NCBI GenBank assembly: GCA_021848165.1
Contig: JAJZMW010000142.1
Coordinates: 1 to 25,983 of the forward strand
Reading direction: 5' to 3'
Source: Thermoplasmata archaeon
GTDB lineage: Archaea > Thermoplasmatota > Thermoplasmata > Lutacidiplasmatales > UBA184
DNA: 25,983 nucleotides
A program made the translations under genes and the position numbers. Shown in pieces: positions 1 through 7,186 of the stretch; the stretch's first letter is position 1, and each line of letters begins with the position of its first letter. Below the pieces are notes generated by a model. That model was not told where the DNA came from. It did no database searches and saw nothing but the letters and a program-made list of their open reading frames with translations.

Positions 1-16
1 CCATCGCCGCCACGAG

Positions 17-754
17 CTACACGGCCCTCGGCTGCGCCCCGCAATCGAACGTCCCGTTGAAGCCGGTCCCCGTCCGCGGGGCGCCGTCGTAGAACGCCGA
101 CAGGACGAGGAGGGCGGCCGAGGAGTTCGCGAATTCGTGCGCCGTCGCTCGGTCGCTCAGCACGTTCGCCTGCGGCGGGGGCGTCCCGTTCGCGACCAGG
201 GCGCTCCAGGTGCCGACGAAGGAGGCGGGAACGCCCCAGAGGAGCGCCGAGGTCCCGTTGACGGCGACGGGCAGCGACGGCGTCGCCGCGAGGGCGGCCT
301 GGAGCCCCGTCGCCCCGAGCTGGATCTCGCCCGCGAGGTACGCGGCGTAGCTCGAGTAGACGCTCGAGACCGAGGCGATCGCCCGGAGGCCCCGGTCCGC
401 CGCGACGCCCCGGGTCACGTTGATCACGGTCGCCTGCGCGTTCGCGCTCGTCAGGTTCGGTCCCGTCAGCAGGAGGTAGCTCGAGGAGCCGCCGGCGCTC
501 TGGCCGGGGAAGAGCCGGTCGAACTCGGCCTGGGCGAGCGAACTCGGCGCGTTCGCGGGGAGGGTCGTGGTCGAGTTCGTGGTCACGGTCCCGAGCAGCG
601 GGAGGAAGGGGACCGTGATCACGAAGATCGCGACCCAGACGGCGACGTACCGCCAGGGGTGCCGAACGATCGACCGCCCGAGGGCCTCGAAGACGAAGAC
701 CCCGCGTCCCGGACGCGCTCCCTCCGCCACGTTTCCCGTCGATCGCCGGCTCAT
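17..754 (-). CDS. RND/MMPL-type membrane protein, N-terminal part, stopped early by TAG
   Basis: The 245-residue product has an N-terminal cytosolic stretch, one membrane segment at about residues 34-55, and then a long Ser/Thr/Asn/Ala-rich extracytoplasmic region with several N-x-S/T sequons. This matches the first helix and first outside domain of RND/MMPL transporters, which export lipids or other hydrophobic molecules and are normally 700 residues or more with about 12 helices. Here the frame meets TAG at 17-19; the next codons in the same frame read LVAAM to the window edge, so the gene may continue as a broken copy. The start ATG overlaps the cbf5 stop by four bases (ATGA), making it the last visible gene of the ribosomal convoy. 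It could also be a genuine single-span surface protein. The family call rests on topology and the N-terminus only. Confidence 0.55.
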   Translation of the reverse strand: MSRRSTGNVAEGARPGRGVFVFEALGRSIVRHPWRYVAVWVAIFVITVPFLPLLGTVTTNSTTTLPANAPSSLAQAEFDRLFPGQSAGGSSSYLLLTGPNLTSANAQATVINVTRGVAADRGLRAIASVSSVYSSYAAYLAGEIQLGATGLQAALAATPSLPVAVNGTSALLWGVPASFVGTWSALVANGTPPPQANVLSDRATAHEFANSSAALLVLSAFYDGAPRTGTGFNGTFDCGAQPRAV

Positions 755-1695
755 TTAACGTGCGCGTCGGGGACCCGGCCGTCCGGGCGCTTCCACGCGA
801 GCGGGAACCCCGCCGGGTCCGCGAGGACGCGGTCGGTGTCCACGACCCACCCCTCGCGCGAACCCCCGAGGTCCGCACTGTCGACCAGCGCCGTCCCCGT
901 GGCGATCAACGTCTCGGGCGGCACGATCAGGACGACCCGGGCGCCGCGCGAGAACGCCCGGGAGGTCGCCAGGATGCCCCCCCGGGCCAGGTTCGCGCCG
1001 TGGGCCACCGCGCTCGCCGCCGCCGATCGCAGCGCGATCTGGGGGAACTCCTTCCAGACCTCCGCGAGCGGATGCAGGCACCGATCGAGGGGCGCCGGAT
1101 CCCCTTGGTCGGCGGCCGCGCGCGCGTCGGCGATCTGCGCGAGCGAGACGGCCATCGATTCCGAGAACGGGCCGGTGCCCGTACGGCGGAGCTCGGTGAG
1201 ATGCCCGCCCAGCCCCAACGCCTCGCCGAGATCGACCGCGAGCGTCCGAACGTAGGTCCCCGAATCGGCCACGACCTCGAGGAGGGCGCGGGTCCCGTGC
1301 GCCTCGAGCACGGTAAGCCGGTGGATCGTCCGGATCCTTCGCTCTCGGCGGACCGCGGAGCGGACCGGCGGGGTCTGGTAGATCGGGCCCTGGAACTCCG
1401 CGACGACGCGGGCGAGCTCCGCCGCGGCGACCTCGCCATGGAACTCCATCGCCCCGACGTACCGCTTCGGGAACTCGAGGACGAGCGGCAGCAGCTTGAG
1501 CGCGGGGCCGATGCCGACCCACAGGAGGCCCGAAACGTTCGGGTCGAGGGTCCCCGCGTGCCCCGCTCGCTCCACCCCGAGGAGATCGCGGACCCACGCC
1601 GTGACCTGATGGGACGACGGTCCGCGCGGTTTGTCGACGAGGAGGAAGGCCCCGGCGGCGAGGCGGGCCGGGATCGGGGGGGGAGGATCGGTCAC
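751..1695 (-). CDS. cbf5: tRNA/rRNA pseudouridine synthase Cbf5 (TruB family)
   Basis: The 314-residue protein carries the TruB catalytic block: LLVDKPRGPSSHQV near residues 18-31 and AGHAGTLDPNVSG with the catalytic Asp at residue 51, followed by the SGTYVRTLA stretch of the catalytic domain. Residues from about 220 to the end fit a PUA RNA-binding domain, the archaeal Cbf5/dyskerin layout rather than short bacterial TruB. In archaea Cbf5 is the catalytic subunit of H/ACA guide RNPs (with Nop10, Gar1 and L7Ae) and can also make U55 of tRNA. The GTG start overlaps the cmk stop (GTGA). cbf5 closing the spc-like cluster after cmk is a standard archaeal order; eL14, often between them, is absent. 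Confidence 0.93.
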   Translation of the reverse strand: MTDPPPPIPARLAAGAFLLVDKPRGPSSHQVTAWVRDLLGVERAGHAGTLDPNVSGLLWVGIGPALKLLPLVLEFPKRYVGAMEFHGEVAAAELARVVAEFQGPIYQTPPVRSAVRRERRIRTIHRLTVLEAHGTRALLEVVADSGTYVRTLAVDLGEALGLGGHLTELRRTGTGPFSESMAVSLAQIADARAAADQGDPAPLDRCLHPLAEVWKEFPQIALRSAAASAVAHGANLARGGILATSRAFSRGARVVLIVPPETLIATGTALVDSADLGGSREGWVVDTDRVLADPAGFPLAWKRPDGRVPDAHVK

Positions 1696-2240
1696 GGCGC
1701 TCCGGTCGCCGCCCGCTCACCGAGGAAGGCGATGAGGCGATCGTGGACCTCGGCGGGGGAGAGATCGCTCGAGTCGATCGTCAGGTCCCCGACCTCGCGG
1801 TCGAGGTCGATCCCGTATTCCGCGAGGTAGCGCGCGCGCTCGCTCGCCGCCCGCTCGCGGAGCCGACGCCCGGCCTCGTCCAGGGGCTGCCGGTCGCGCG
1901 ACGCGACGCGGCGGATGCGGACGTCCTCGCGCGCCGTGATCACGATCGCAACGACCGGGACGCCCCGCCGACGGAGCAGCGGCCCCTGGATCCGGCCGTC
2001 GAGCAGGACCCCCGGCCGGGCGAGCCGGGCCATCGCCTCGTCCACGCCGCGATCGACCTCGGGGTGCGTCTCGGCGAAATGGCTGAACGCTTCCAGGTCG
2101 AGGAGGTGGCGGGCCGCTTCGGCGCGGAAGAGGTCGCCGGCGGAACGGTACTCGAGCCCGAGCGCCCGGGCGACCGATCGCCCCGCGGTCGATTTGCCGC
2201 CCCCCGGGGGTCCCCCGACGGCGACCACGGCGCTCGGCAC
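1692..2240 (-). CDS. cmk: Cytidylate kinase (archaeal type)
   Basis: This 182-residue P-loop kinase phosphorylates CMP/dCMP to the diphosphate for pyrimidine nucleotide supply. The Walker A motif GGPPGGGKST sits at residues 9-18, followed by the substrate-binding region (YRSAGDLFR), the LLDGRIQGPL stretch and an Arg-rich lid (RIRRVASRDRQ). Length and motifs fit the short archaeal COG1102 CMP kinase. The start is GTG at 2240, with a GGAGGG ribosome-binding site just upstream in the 19-base gap after the DUF106 gene. The stop overlaps the cbf5 start. cmk between a DUF106 gene and cbf5 is typical archaeal context; an adenylate kinase or other P-loop nucleotide kinase is less likely given this placement. 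Confidence 0.9.
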   Translation of the reverse strand: MPSAVVAVGGPPGGGKSTAGRSVARALGLEYRSAGDLFRAEAARHLLDLEAFSHFAETHPEVDRGVDEAMARLARPGVLLDGRIQGPLLRRRGVPVVAIVITAREDVRIRRVASRDRQPLDEAGRRLRERAASERARYLAEYGIDLDREVGDLTIDSSDLSPAEVHDRLIAFLGERAATGAP

Positions 2241-2259
2241 GAGCCCGGGACCCTCCGCC

Positions 2260-3108
2260 CTATTGGCCGGTCGGAGAGGTCGCCGGGGGGGCCGCGAGAT
2301 GCTTCTCCTCGTAGCGCGCGAGCCAGTAGTGCTTGAGGAAGCGGCGGAAGATGAAGGAGAGCGGGATCGTGTAGAGGCTGAACATGAAGAACCAGTAGGG
2401 GAAGTAGCCGGCGAAGGTCTGCGTGAGGTCGATCGTCACCGGGCCGGCGACGTGGACGACGGCGCTCGGCGCGTTCCCGATCACGAGGCCGACCCAGGAG
2501 TAGATCACGATCAAGAGGAACCAGGTGATCGCCATCCCCTTGAACTGGGCGATCGAGACCTCGCTCGACATGCGCGTCAGGCGCTGCTGGAACGGCTTGA
2601 GCTCGTCGATGCGGTCGCGCTTGCCGCTGCGGAAGGCGGCCATCTGCACCTTGCGGAAGGCGCTCGACCACCGCTGGACCTTCGCGGTCTTCACCCAGTC
2701 GGTCGTGTAGTTGTAGGCGACGGCGGTGATCGCCATCTCGATGGCGCCGGCGAGGGCCATCGTGAGGAGGAGGTACTGGCTGTTGAAGCCGATCGCGAGG
2801 TAGAGCCAGCCGTTCGGGTTCTGCGCCGACCCCATCCACTGGGTGATCGCGACGCGCGTCCCGGTATCGATGAGCATCAGAAAGCCGAGCATGCCCAGGA
2901 AGATCAGCAGGAACGTCGAGATCTTGAACGTCGGGCGGGGCGGCGGGGCGGCCGCGGGGGCCGGTGCCTCCTCGGGCTCCTCCTCCGTCGCTTCGTCGTC
3001 GGCCCCGAGGTCGGTCGACTCCTCCTCCGCGTCGTCGGTCGCGACCCCGCCCTCCTCCTCGTCTTCGGAGGAGCCGTCGGCGGAGGGAAGGGGACGGTCG
3101 TCGCTCAC
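2260..3108 (-). CDS. DUF106 (Oxa1/YidC/EMC3-like) membrane protein with acidic N-terminal tail
   Basis: The 282-residue protein has a disordered, strongly acidic first 60 residues (runs of D and E, then Ala/Pro), then membrane segments near 63-83, 100-130, 192-212 and 238-258, with a charged coil-like cytosolic stretch at about 135-190. This is the architecture of the archaeal DUF106 family, the homologue of Oxa1/YidC/EMC3 insertases that help place small membrane proteins. Its position directly after secY is conserved in archaea and supports a role in membrane protein biogenesis. The GTG start overlaps the secY stop (GTGA). The long acidic tail is an extension to the family core; its function is unknown. 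Confidence 0.88.
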   Translation of the reverse strand: MSDDRPLPSADGSSEDEEEGGVATDDAEEESTDLGADDEATEEEPEEAPAPAAAPPPRPTFKISTFLLIFLGMLGFLMLIDTGTRVAITQWMGSAQNPNGWLYLAIGFNSQYLLLTMALAGAIEMAITAVAYNYTTDWVKTAKVQRWSSAFRKVQMAAFRSGKRDRIDELKPFQQRLTRMSSEVSIAQFKGMAITWFLLIVIYSWVGLVIGNAPSAVVHVAGPVTIDLTQTFAGYFPYWFFMFSLYTIPLSFIFRRFLKHYWLARYEEKHLAAPPATSPTGQ

Positions 3109-4853
3109 GTCTCCCCTCCGAGGAAGCGCCGCAAGAGCGGGTTCATCTCCATGAGCTGCTCCCGCCCCATCGCCTCGTAGAGATTAATGATGATGCCCAC
3201 GAGCAGCAGCACGCCGGTCCCGCTCGCGTTGCCGACGGTCCCGATCAGATCCGCTCCGGCGGCGAGCGCGCCCACCGCGGCGCCGCTGATCACCGTGATC
3301 ACCGGAATGTAACGTTCGAGCACGCGTCGCAGGACCCGGGGTTCCCGGCGGAAGCCGGGGATCTGCATGCCCGAGGCTTCGATCTGACGCGCGACCGCTT
3401 CGGGACCCATGTTCGTCGTCTGGATCCAGAACTTGGCGAACAGGATCGAACCGGCGACCATCACCCCGAAGTAGACGACGACGTGGACGATCCCTTGCCA
3501 CCACGAATGTCCCAACAGCTGCGACTGGTACGTTTGGAAGTTGATCAGCGGCAGGAACCACGCGGCCAGCCCGTTCGGGGTCTGCAGGTACCAGGCCCCC
3601 CCCATCAGCGGGGTGGTCTGCGAGATGTTCAGCTGGGAGGCGTAGGTGGCCGTCGGGTAGGAGCCGATCCACCACTGGCCGCCGATCAAGGGGAAGTGCG
3701 CGAGGGTCGGGTTCGTCCAGAGCAGGATCGTGATGACCGAGATATTGGCGAGGACGGCGCTCATCAGGATGACGGGAATATTGCTCGCGTAGATCAGACG
3801 CAACGGATAGCGGCCCCGGGCGCCTCGGGCCTCGGCGTGCGAGAGCGGCAGCTCGATGCGGGTCGATTCGGTCCAGGCGACGAGGAAGAAGATGACCGCC
3901 GTGCCGACCAGGGCGATGATCGGGTTCGGGGGGGCGAGGAGGATCTGCGTCCATCCTCCGCTCGAGAGCGACCCGGCCCCGAAGTTCGTGAGGTAGTAGA
4001 TGGTCTTCGGGATCGTCCCGGACGGGATCGACGTGCCGACCTGGGGGATCCAGTTGAGGGTCCCTTGGACGAGCTGCTGGCTCACGCCCGCGGCGATGAA
4101 AAGGGAGATCCCGCTCCCGATCCCCCACTTCGAGACGACCTCGTCCATCAGGAAGACGAGGTAACATCCGAAGACCAGCTGGGCGACGATGATCGTGTTC
4201 GCGAGGAGCAACCCGTTGCCCGGCGCGACGGAGCTGAGGCCGGCCACGATGCTCGCGGACGGCGTCATGTAGCCGAAGACCTGGGGGATCGACTCGACGA
4301 AGATCATCACCAGGACGAGGACCTTCTGCGAGCCCTGGTACATCCCCTTGTCCTGATCGTCCGTCAGGTCGAGGTTGATGATCTTCGCCCCGACGAAGAG
4401 CTGCATGATGATCGAGGCCGTGACGATCGGCCCGATCCCGAGGTCCATGATCGTCCCTTGCGCCCCGGCGAGGATCGCCCGGTAGCTCGCGAAGAGGTCG
4501 ATGACGGTCGCCTGGTCGACGCCGAAGAGGTAGATGTTGGTCAGCAGGAAGTAGGTCAGGACGACCAGGATCGTCCAGAACATCTTCGTGCGGAAATGCA
4601 CGTGGCCCTTCGGCTGGGAGATCGCGGGGAGCCGGCCGCTCAGCGGTTTGAGACCGTAGAGCCGCGACTTGGGGCCCGCGTAGGAGAGGCCGAGGTAGAG
4701 CAGGCCCATCGTGGCGAACATCGCCACGCCGAGGATGACCAGGGCGAGGAGCGTGGGGGCGTCCCAATACCAGTACAGAGAGACGATCGCGATGCCGATG
4801 ATCGCGAGAGGGATCGCCCAGCGCGGGTTGCGCGGGATCTCCTCTTCCACCAT
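3105..4853 (-). CDS. secY: Protein translocase subunit SecY, with extra N-terminal membrane segments
   Basis: SecY forms the pore of the SecYEG/Sec61 channel. The 582-residue product has the archaeal SecY core beginning near residue 68 (LKPLSGRLPAI, then GHVHFRTKMFW), the plug/TM2 region (MDLGIGPIVTASIIMQL) and the C-terminal NLYEAMGREQLMEMNPLLRRFLGG tail region. Archaeal SecY usually has about 450-490 residues and starts at that LKPL region; here about 68 residues with two predicted helices (12-30 and 33-58) precede it, and the later extracytoplasmic loops are rich in W, Y, Q and P. The start ATG follows a TATA box at a distance that predicts an almost leaderless transcript. It lies 36 bases after uL15 and overlaps the DUF106 gene by four bases. 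Adenylate kinase, often next, is missing here. Confidence 0.95.
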   Translation of the reverse strand: MVEEEIPRNPRWAIPLAIIGIAIVSLYWYWDAPTLLALVILGVAMFATMGLLYLGLSYAGPKSRLYGLKPLSGRLPAISQPKGHVHFRTKMFWTILVVLTYFLLTNIYLFGVDQATVIDLFASYRAILAGAQGTIMDLGIGPIVTASIIMQLFVGAKIINLDLTDDQDKGMYQGSQKVLVLVMIFVESIPQVFGYMTPSASIVAGLSSVAPGNGLLLANTIIVAQLVFGCYLVFLMDEVVSKWGIGSGISLFIAAGVSQQLVQGTLNWIPQVGTSIPSGTIPKTIYYLTNFGAGSLSSGGWTQILLAPPNPIIALVGTAVIFFLVAWTESTRIELPLSHAEARGARGRYPLRLIYASNIPVILMSAVLANISVITILLWTNPTLAHFPLIGGQWWIGSYPTATYASQLNISQTTPLMGGAWYLQTPNGLAAWFLPLINFQTYQSQLLGHSWWQGIVHVVVYFGVMVAGSILFAKFWIQTTNMGPEAVARQIEASGMQIPGFRREPRVLRRVLERYIPVITVISGAAVGALAAGADLIGTVGNASGTGVLLLVGIIINLYEAMGREQLMEMNPLLRRFLGGET

Positions 4854-4880
4854 CGAGAACGCTCGGAGCCGGTGGGTCGA

Positions 4881-4887
4881 TTATATA
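4881..4887 (-). promoter_or_regulatory. TATA box for secY (internal promoter)
   Basis: On the minus strand the bases right after the uL15 stop codon read AGTATATAATCG, the only strongly AT-rich patch in the 36-base uL15-secY gap. Archaeal transcription starts about 25 bases past the TATA centre, near 4858, only a few bases before the secY ATG at 4853. This predicts a leaderless or near-leaderless secY mRNA, initiated separately from the upstream ribosomal genes. No transcript data are available here. Confidence 0.6.
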
Positions 4888-4889
4888 CT

Positions 4890-5324
4890 CTACGGGCGGG
4901 CGGCCCCGGCGGGGGGTTCGGTCAGGATGGTGACCTTTTCGGCGGCGTGCTGGCTCGCGTGCGCGACGTAGACCTTCCAGGGACGCAGCGGGGCCCCGCG
5001 GCCGAGCAAGCGATCGACGCCGACCTTCGCGAGATCGGCGACGTAGGTTTCCCCGTCCCGCCGGATCGCTCCGGCGGCCTCGAGGATCGGGACGAACCCC
5101 TCGAGCTCGCCGACGTTCAGCGCGGTGGGCCGCGCTACGATCTCGGGCGGCCGCTTGAAGCCGTGGCGGCCGAAGTGGTCGGGGGCGTAGATGAGCATCG
5201 ACTTGAACTTGTACTTGTGGAGCCCCGCGTTCCCGCGGCCTCCCTGCTTGCCCGCCCCTCGACCCGCCTTGATCCCGCGCCCGTGGGTGCGGAGCCCCCG
5301 GAACTTCCGTGTGCGACTCGGCAT
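4890..5324 (-). CDS. rpl15: Ribosomal protein uL15
   Basis: The 144-residue large-subunit protein begins with a basic, Gly-rich arm (MPSRTRKFRGLRTHGRG, then GRGAGKQGGRGNAGLHKYKF) that threads into 23S rRNA, followed by a small globular domain with the GRHGFKRPPE stretch. Length and N-terminal motif fit archaeal uL15/eL27a. The ATG at 5324 is chosen because of the conserved N-terminus and a GGAGGG ribosome-binding site eight bases upstream in the 13-base gap after uL30. It is the last ribosomal gene before secY, as in most archaea; its TAG stop directly abuts the secY promoter. Confidence 0.95.
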   Translation of the reverse strand: MPSRTRKFRGLRTHGRGIKAGRGAGKQGGRGNAGLHKYKFKSMLIYAPDHFGRHGFKRPPEIVARPTALNVGELEGFVPILEAAGAIRRDGETYVADLAKVGVDRLLGRGAPLRPWKVYVAHASQHAAEKVTILTEPPAGAARP

Positions 5325-5337
5325 CGTTCGACCCTCC

Positions 5338-5793
5338 TCAGACCATCTTCCGCGCGAGATCGTTGACCGCCGCGCCGCGGTAGCCGAGCGCGCCCCCGAG
5401 CCGGAACGGCTTCTTCGTGGAGCGCCACCCGCCGGTCGGCGCCTTGAGGCGGAAGAGCGGACGGACCTCGGGGACGTGGTCGAGCCCCTCGGAGAGCGCC
5501 CGCTGCGCGAGCGGCCCGAGCGCGGGCGCGCTGGCGCCGGTCGCCGCGGGCGCCCCGAGCGAGCGGCCGTCGGTGGCGACCCCCCGCTGGCGCAGCAGCA
5601 GCTCGAGCGTCGGCGTATCGACCTCGCCCCAGGTGATGTATCCTTGGACCTTGTGGAGCATCCCGCGGACGTCGGGGCGCTCGGCGACGACCGTCGCATG
5701 ATTCGGGCGGGTCAGGTGCAGGAACCGCAACGTATCGGTGATGTCGCCCCGCGCGTGCAGGGTCCCCCGGACCCGAATGACCAACCACGCCAT
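5338..5793 (-). CDS. rpl30: Ribosomal protein uL30
   Basis: The product has 151 residues, the archaeal/eukaryotic long form of uL30 (bacterial L30 is about 60). The N-terminal fold shows WLVIRVRGTLHARGDITDTLRFLHLTRPNH, the typical ferredoxin-like start, and the central KVQGYITWGEVD is the conserved archaeal L30 signature. The C-terminus contains RLKAPTGGWRSTKKPF. It binds 23S rRNA in the large subunit. The ATG at 5793 comes eight bases after the uS5 stop; a longer frame upstream overlaps uS5 and has no family resemblance. Confidence 0.95.
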   Translation of the reverse strand: MAWLVIRVRGTLHARGDITDTLRFLHLTRPNHATVVAERPDVRGMLHKVQGYITWGEVDTPTLELLLRQRGVATDGRSLGAPAATGASAPALGPLAQRALSEGLDHVPEVRPLFRLKAPTGGWRSTKKPFRLGGALGYRGAAVNDLARKMV

Positions 5794-5801
5794 CGTCGTC
5801 G

Positions 5802-6659
5802 CTATCCTCCTCGTCCGCCGCTCGATCCCGCGGGCGCGGCCCGCGGAGGTCCTCGCCCCGGTCCCGGTCGCATCGGCCCGCGACCCGGGCCGCCGCGGCG
5901 GCCGCCGGGGCCGCGTCGCATCGGGCGGGCCCCCTCCTCCTTCGGCGGGAGGATCGAGCTGCCGACGGATCCGCGAACGATCTTGAGACGTTCGGCGTCC
6001 TCCGGCGGGACCTTGAGGCTGGCGAGCTGCACCAAGGCCTCGTAGGCGGACTGGGCGTAATTGACGGTCGTCTTCGTGTGGCCGTCGGTGTACCCCCACG
6101 CGTCGGTGATCCCGGCGAAGCGGAGGATCGGCTTCACCACGTCCCCCACCGCGAGCCCGACGCCGCGGGGCGCCGGCTTGAGCGTGACGACGACCGACCC
6201 GCTGCGTCCGGCGACCTGGAACGGAACGGTATGCGACCGGCCGCACCCGCACTCCCAGCTCCCGCATCCGCGCAGGATCTCGATGATCCCGAGCTTCGCG
6301 CGGTCGATGGCGCGACGGATCGTCGGGCCGACCTCGCGGCCCTTCGCCCTCCCGATGCCGACGAATCCGTCGCCGTTCCCCACCACGACCGTGACGGCGA
6401 ACTTGAACCGGCGGCCGGAGTCGGTCATCCGCTGGACCATGTTGACGTCGAGGACCTCGTCGTGGAGGCCGGGCAGGAGCTTGTCGACGATCTGCGGCTC
6501 GCGGAGCCGCAACCCGGTCGCCAGCACCGCGCCCATCGTCGTCAGCTCGCCGGCCGCAACGCGGCGGCCGAGCTCGGTCTTCGGGATCCACGGGGCTGGG
6601 GCGGGAGCCCCGGGGCGCCCGGAGGGCTCGGATCCGGTGGACATCGCGGCGGGGGTCAC
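5802..6659 (-). CDS. rps5: Ribosomal protein uS5 with Arg/Gly-rich C-terminal tail
   Basis: uS5 lies at the mRNA entry of the small subunit and supports decoding accuracy. The 285-residue product has an N-terminal archaeal segment (WIPKTELGRRV), the S5 double-stranded-RNA-binding fold at about 80-130 (FKFAVTVVVGNGDGFVGIG), a Cys-containing loop (GCGSWECGCGRS) and the C-terminal domain through residue about 238. Residues 240-285 form a Pro/Arg/Gly-rich tail not expected in the roughly 210-235-residue archaeal family. Start: GTG at 6659 overlaps the uL18 stop (GTGA); an ATG at 6644 is an alternative. Its last codons precede uL30 by eight bases. Confidence 0.94.
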   Translation of the reverse strand: MTPAAMSTGSEPSGRPGAPAPAPWIPKTELGRRVAAGELTTMGAVLATGLRLREPQIVDKLLPGLHDEVLDVNMVQRMTDSGRRFKFAVTVVVGNGDGFVGIGRAKGREVGPTIRRAIDRAKLGIIEILRGCGSWECGCGRSHTVPFQVAGRSGSVVVTLKPAPRGVGLAVGDVVKPILRFAGITDAWGYTDGHTKTTVNYAQSAYEALVQLASLKVPPEDAERLKIVRGSVGSSILPPKEEGARPMRRGPGGRRGGPGRGPMRPGPGRGPPRAAPAGSSGGRGG

Positions 6660-7186
6660 GGACGGCTCTCCGGCGGTCGCTCCGCGATGCTCGGCAATTT
6701 CATCTTGTACGCCTCGAGAGGTTCGGGAAGGTGGTTCGGGAGGTGGGTCCCGTTCAGGCGGTCCGCCGGGGGGAATTTCGTCTCCCCGTGCGGGATCGTG
6801 ACCCCCGCGTCCAGGAGCCCCTTGAGCGACGCGAGCACCCGTCCCCCCGGCGAGGGGTGCCGCACGCCGAGATCGAGGATCGCCTCGGCGTGCCCGGCCG
6901 CCTTCGCGCGGAGCCCGGCCAAGTAGCCGGTGAGGTACGCCGCGGGCGTCGACGCGCGGCTCGTCGCCGGAAAGCCGATCGGGTCGAGCTCGACGCTCGT
7001 GGCCTGCGCGACGACCCGGTCCCCGATCGGGTCGTAGTCGACCAGCGCGACGTGGACCCGGCGATGGGAGATGCGGACGACCGCTCGGGTCGAACCGCTC
7101 TTGAGAAGCTTGAGCCGGATGCGGTAGTCGGTCCGGCCCTCGCGCCGCCGCCGCATCGGGACCCGATAGCGAGGACCGGTGCTCAT
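6656..7186 (-). CDS. rpl18: Ribosomal protein uL18
   Basis: The 176-residue 5S rRNA-binding protein shows the archaeal uL18/eL5 pattern: YRVPMRRRREGRTDYRIRLKLLKSG at the N-terminus, then RAVVRISHRRVHVALVDYDPIGD and the AYLTGYLAGLRAKAAG helix, with ILDLGVRHPSPGGRV and a C-terminal GLLDAGVTIPHGE segment. Length suits archaeal members (about 170-200). The ATG at 7186 overlaps the eL19 stop (ATGA), and the stop overlaps the uS5 start. With uL5 it anchors 5S rRNA in the central protuberance. Confidence 0.95.
   Translation of the reverse strand: MSTGPRYRVPMRRRREGRTDYRIRLKLLKSGSTRAVVRISHRRVHVALVDYDPIGDRVVAQATSVELDPIGFPATSRASTPAAYLTGYLAGLRAKAAGHAEAILDLGVRHPSPGGRVLASLKGLLDAGVTIPHGETKFPPADRLNGTHLPNHLPEPLEAYKMKLPSIAERPPESRP

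Noticed and set aside
17..19. Pyrrolysine read-through of the in-frame TAG in the RND/MMPL-like gene.
   Set aside because: TAG is a frequent ordinary stop in this window (uL15, uL3, uL2, uL14, eL32, uS14, uS5, ilvA and others), which argues against a genome that decodes TAG as an amino acid.
2964..5366. An 800-codon open frame on the plus strand opposite secY, DUF106 and uL15.
   Set aside because: Its translation is dominated by Arg, Asp, Gly, Glu and Pro in a pattern typical of antisense reading of a GC-rich gene, has no recognisable domain, and covers well identified minus-strand genes.
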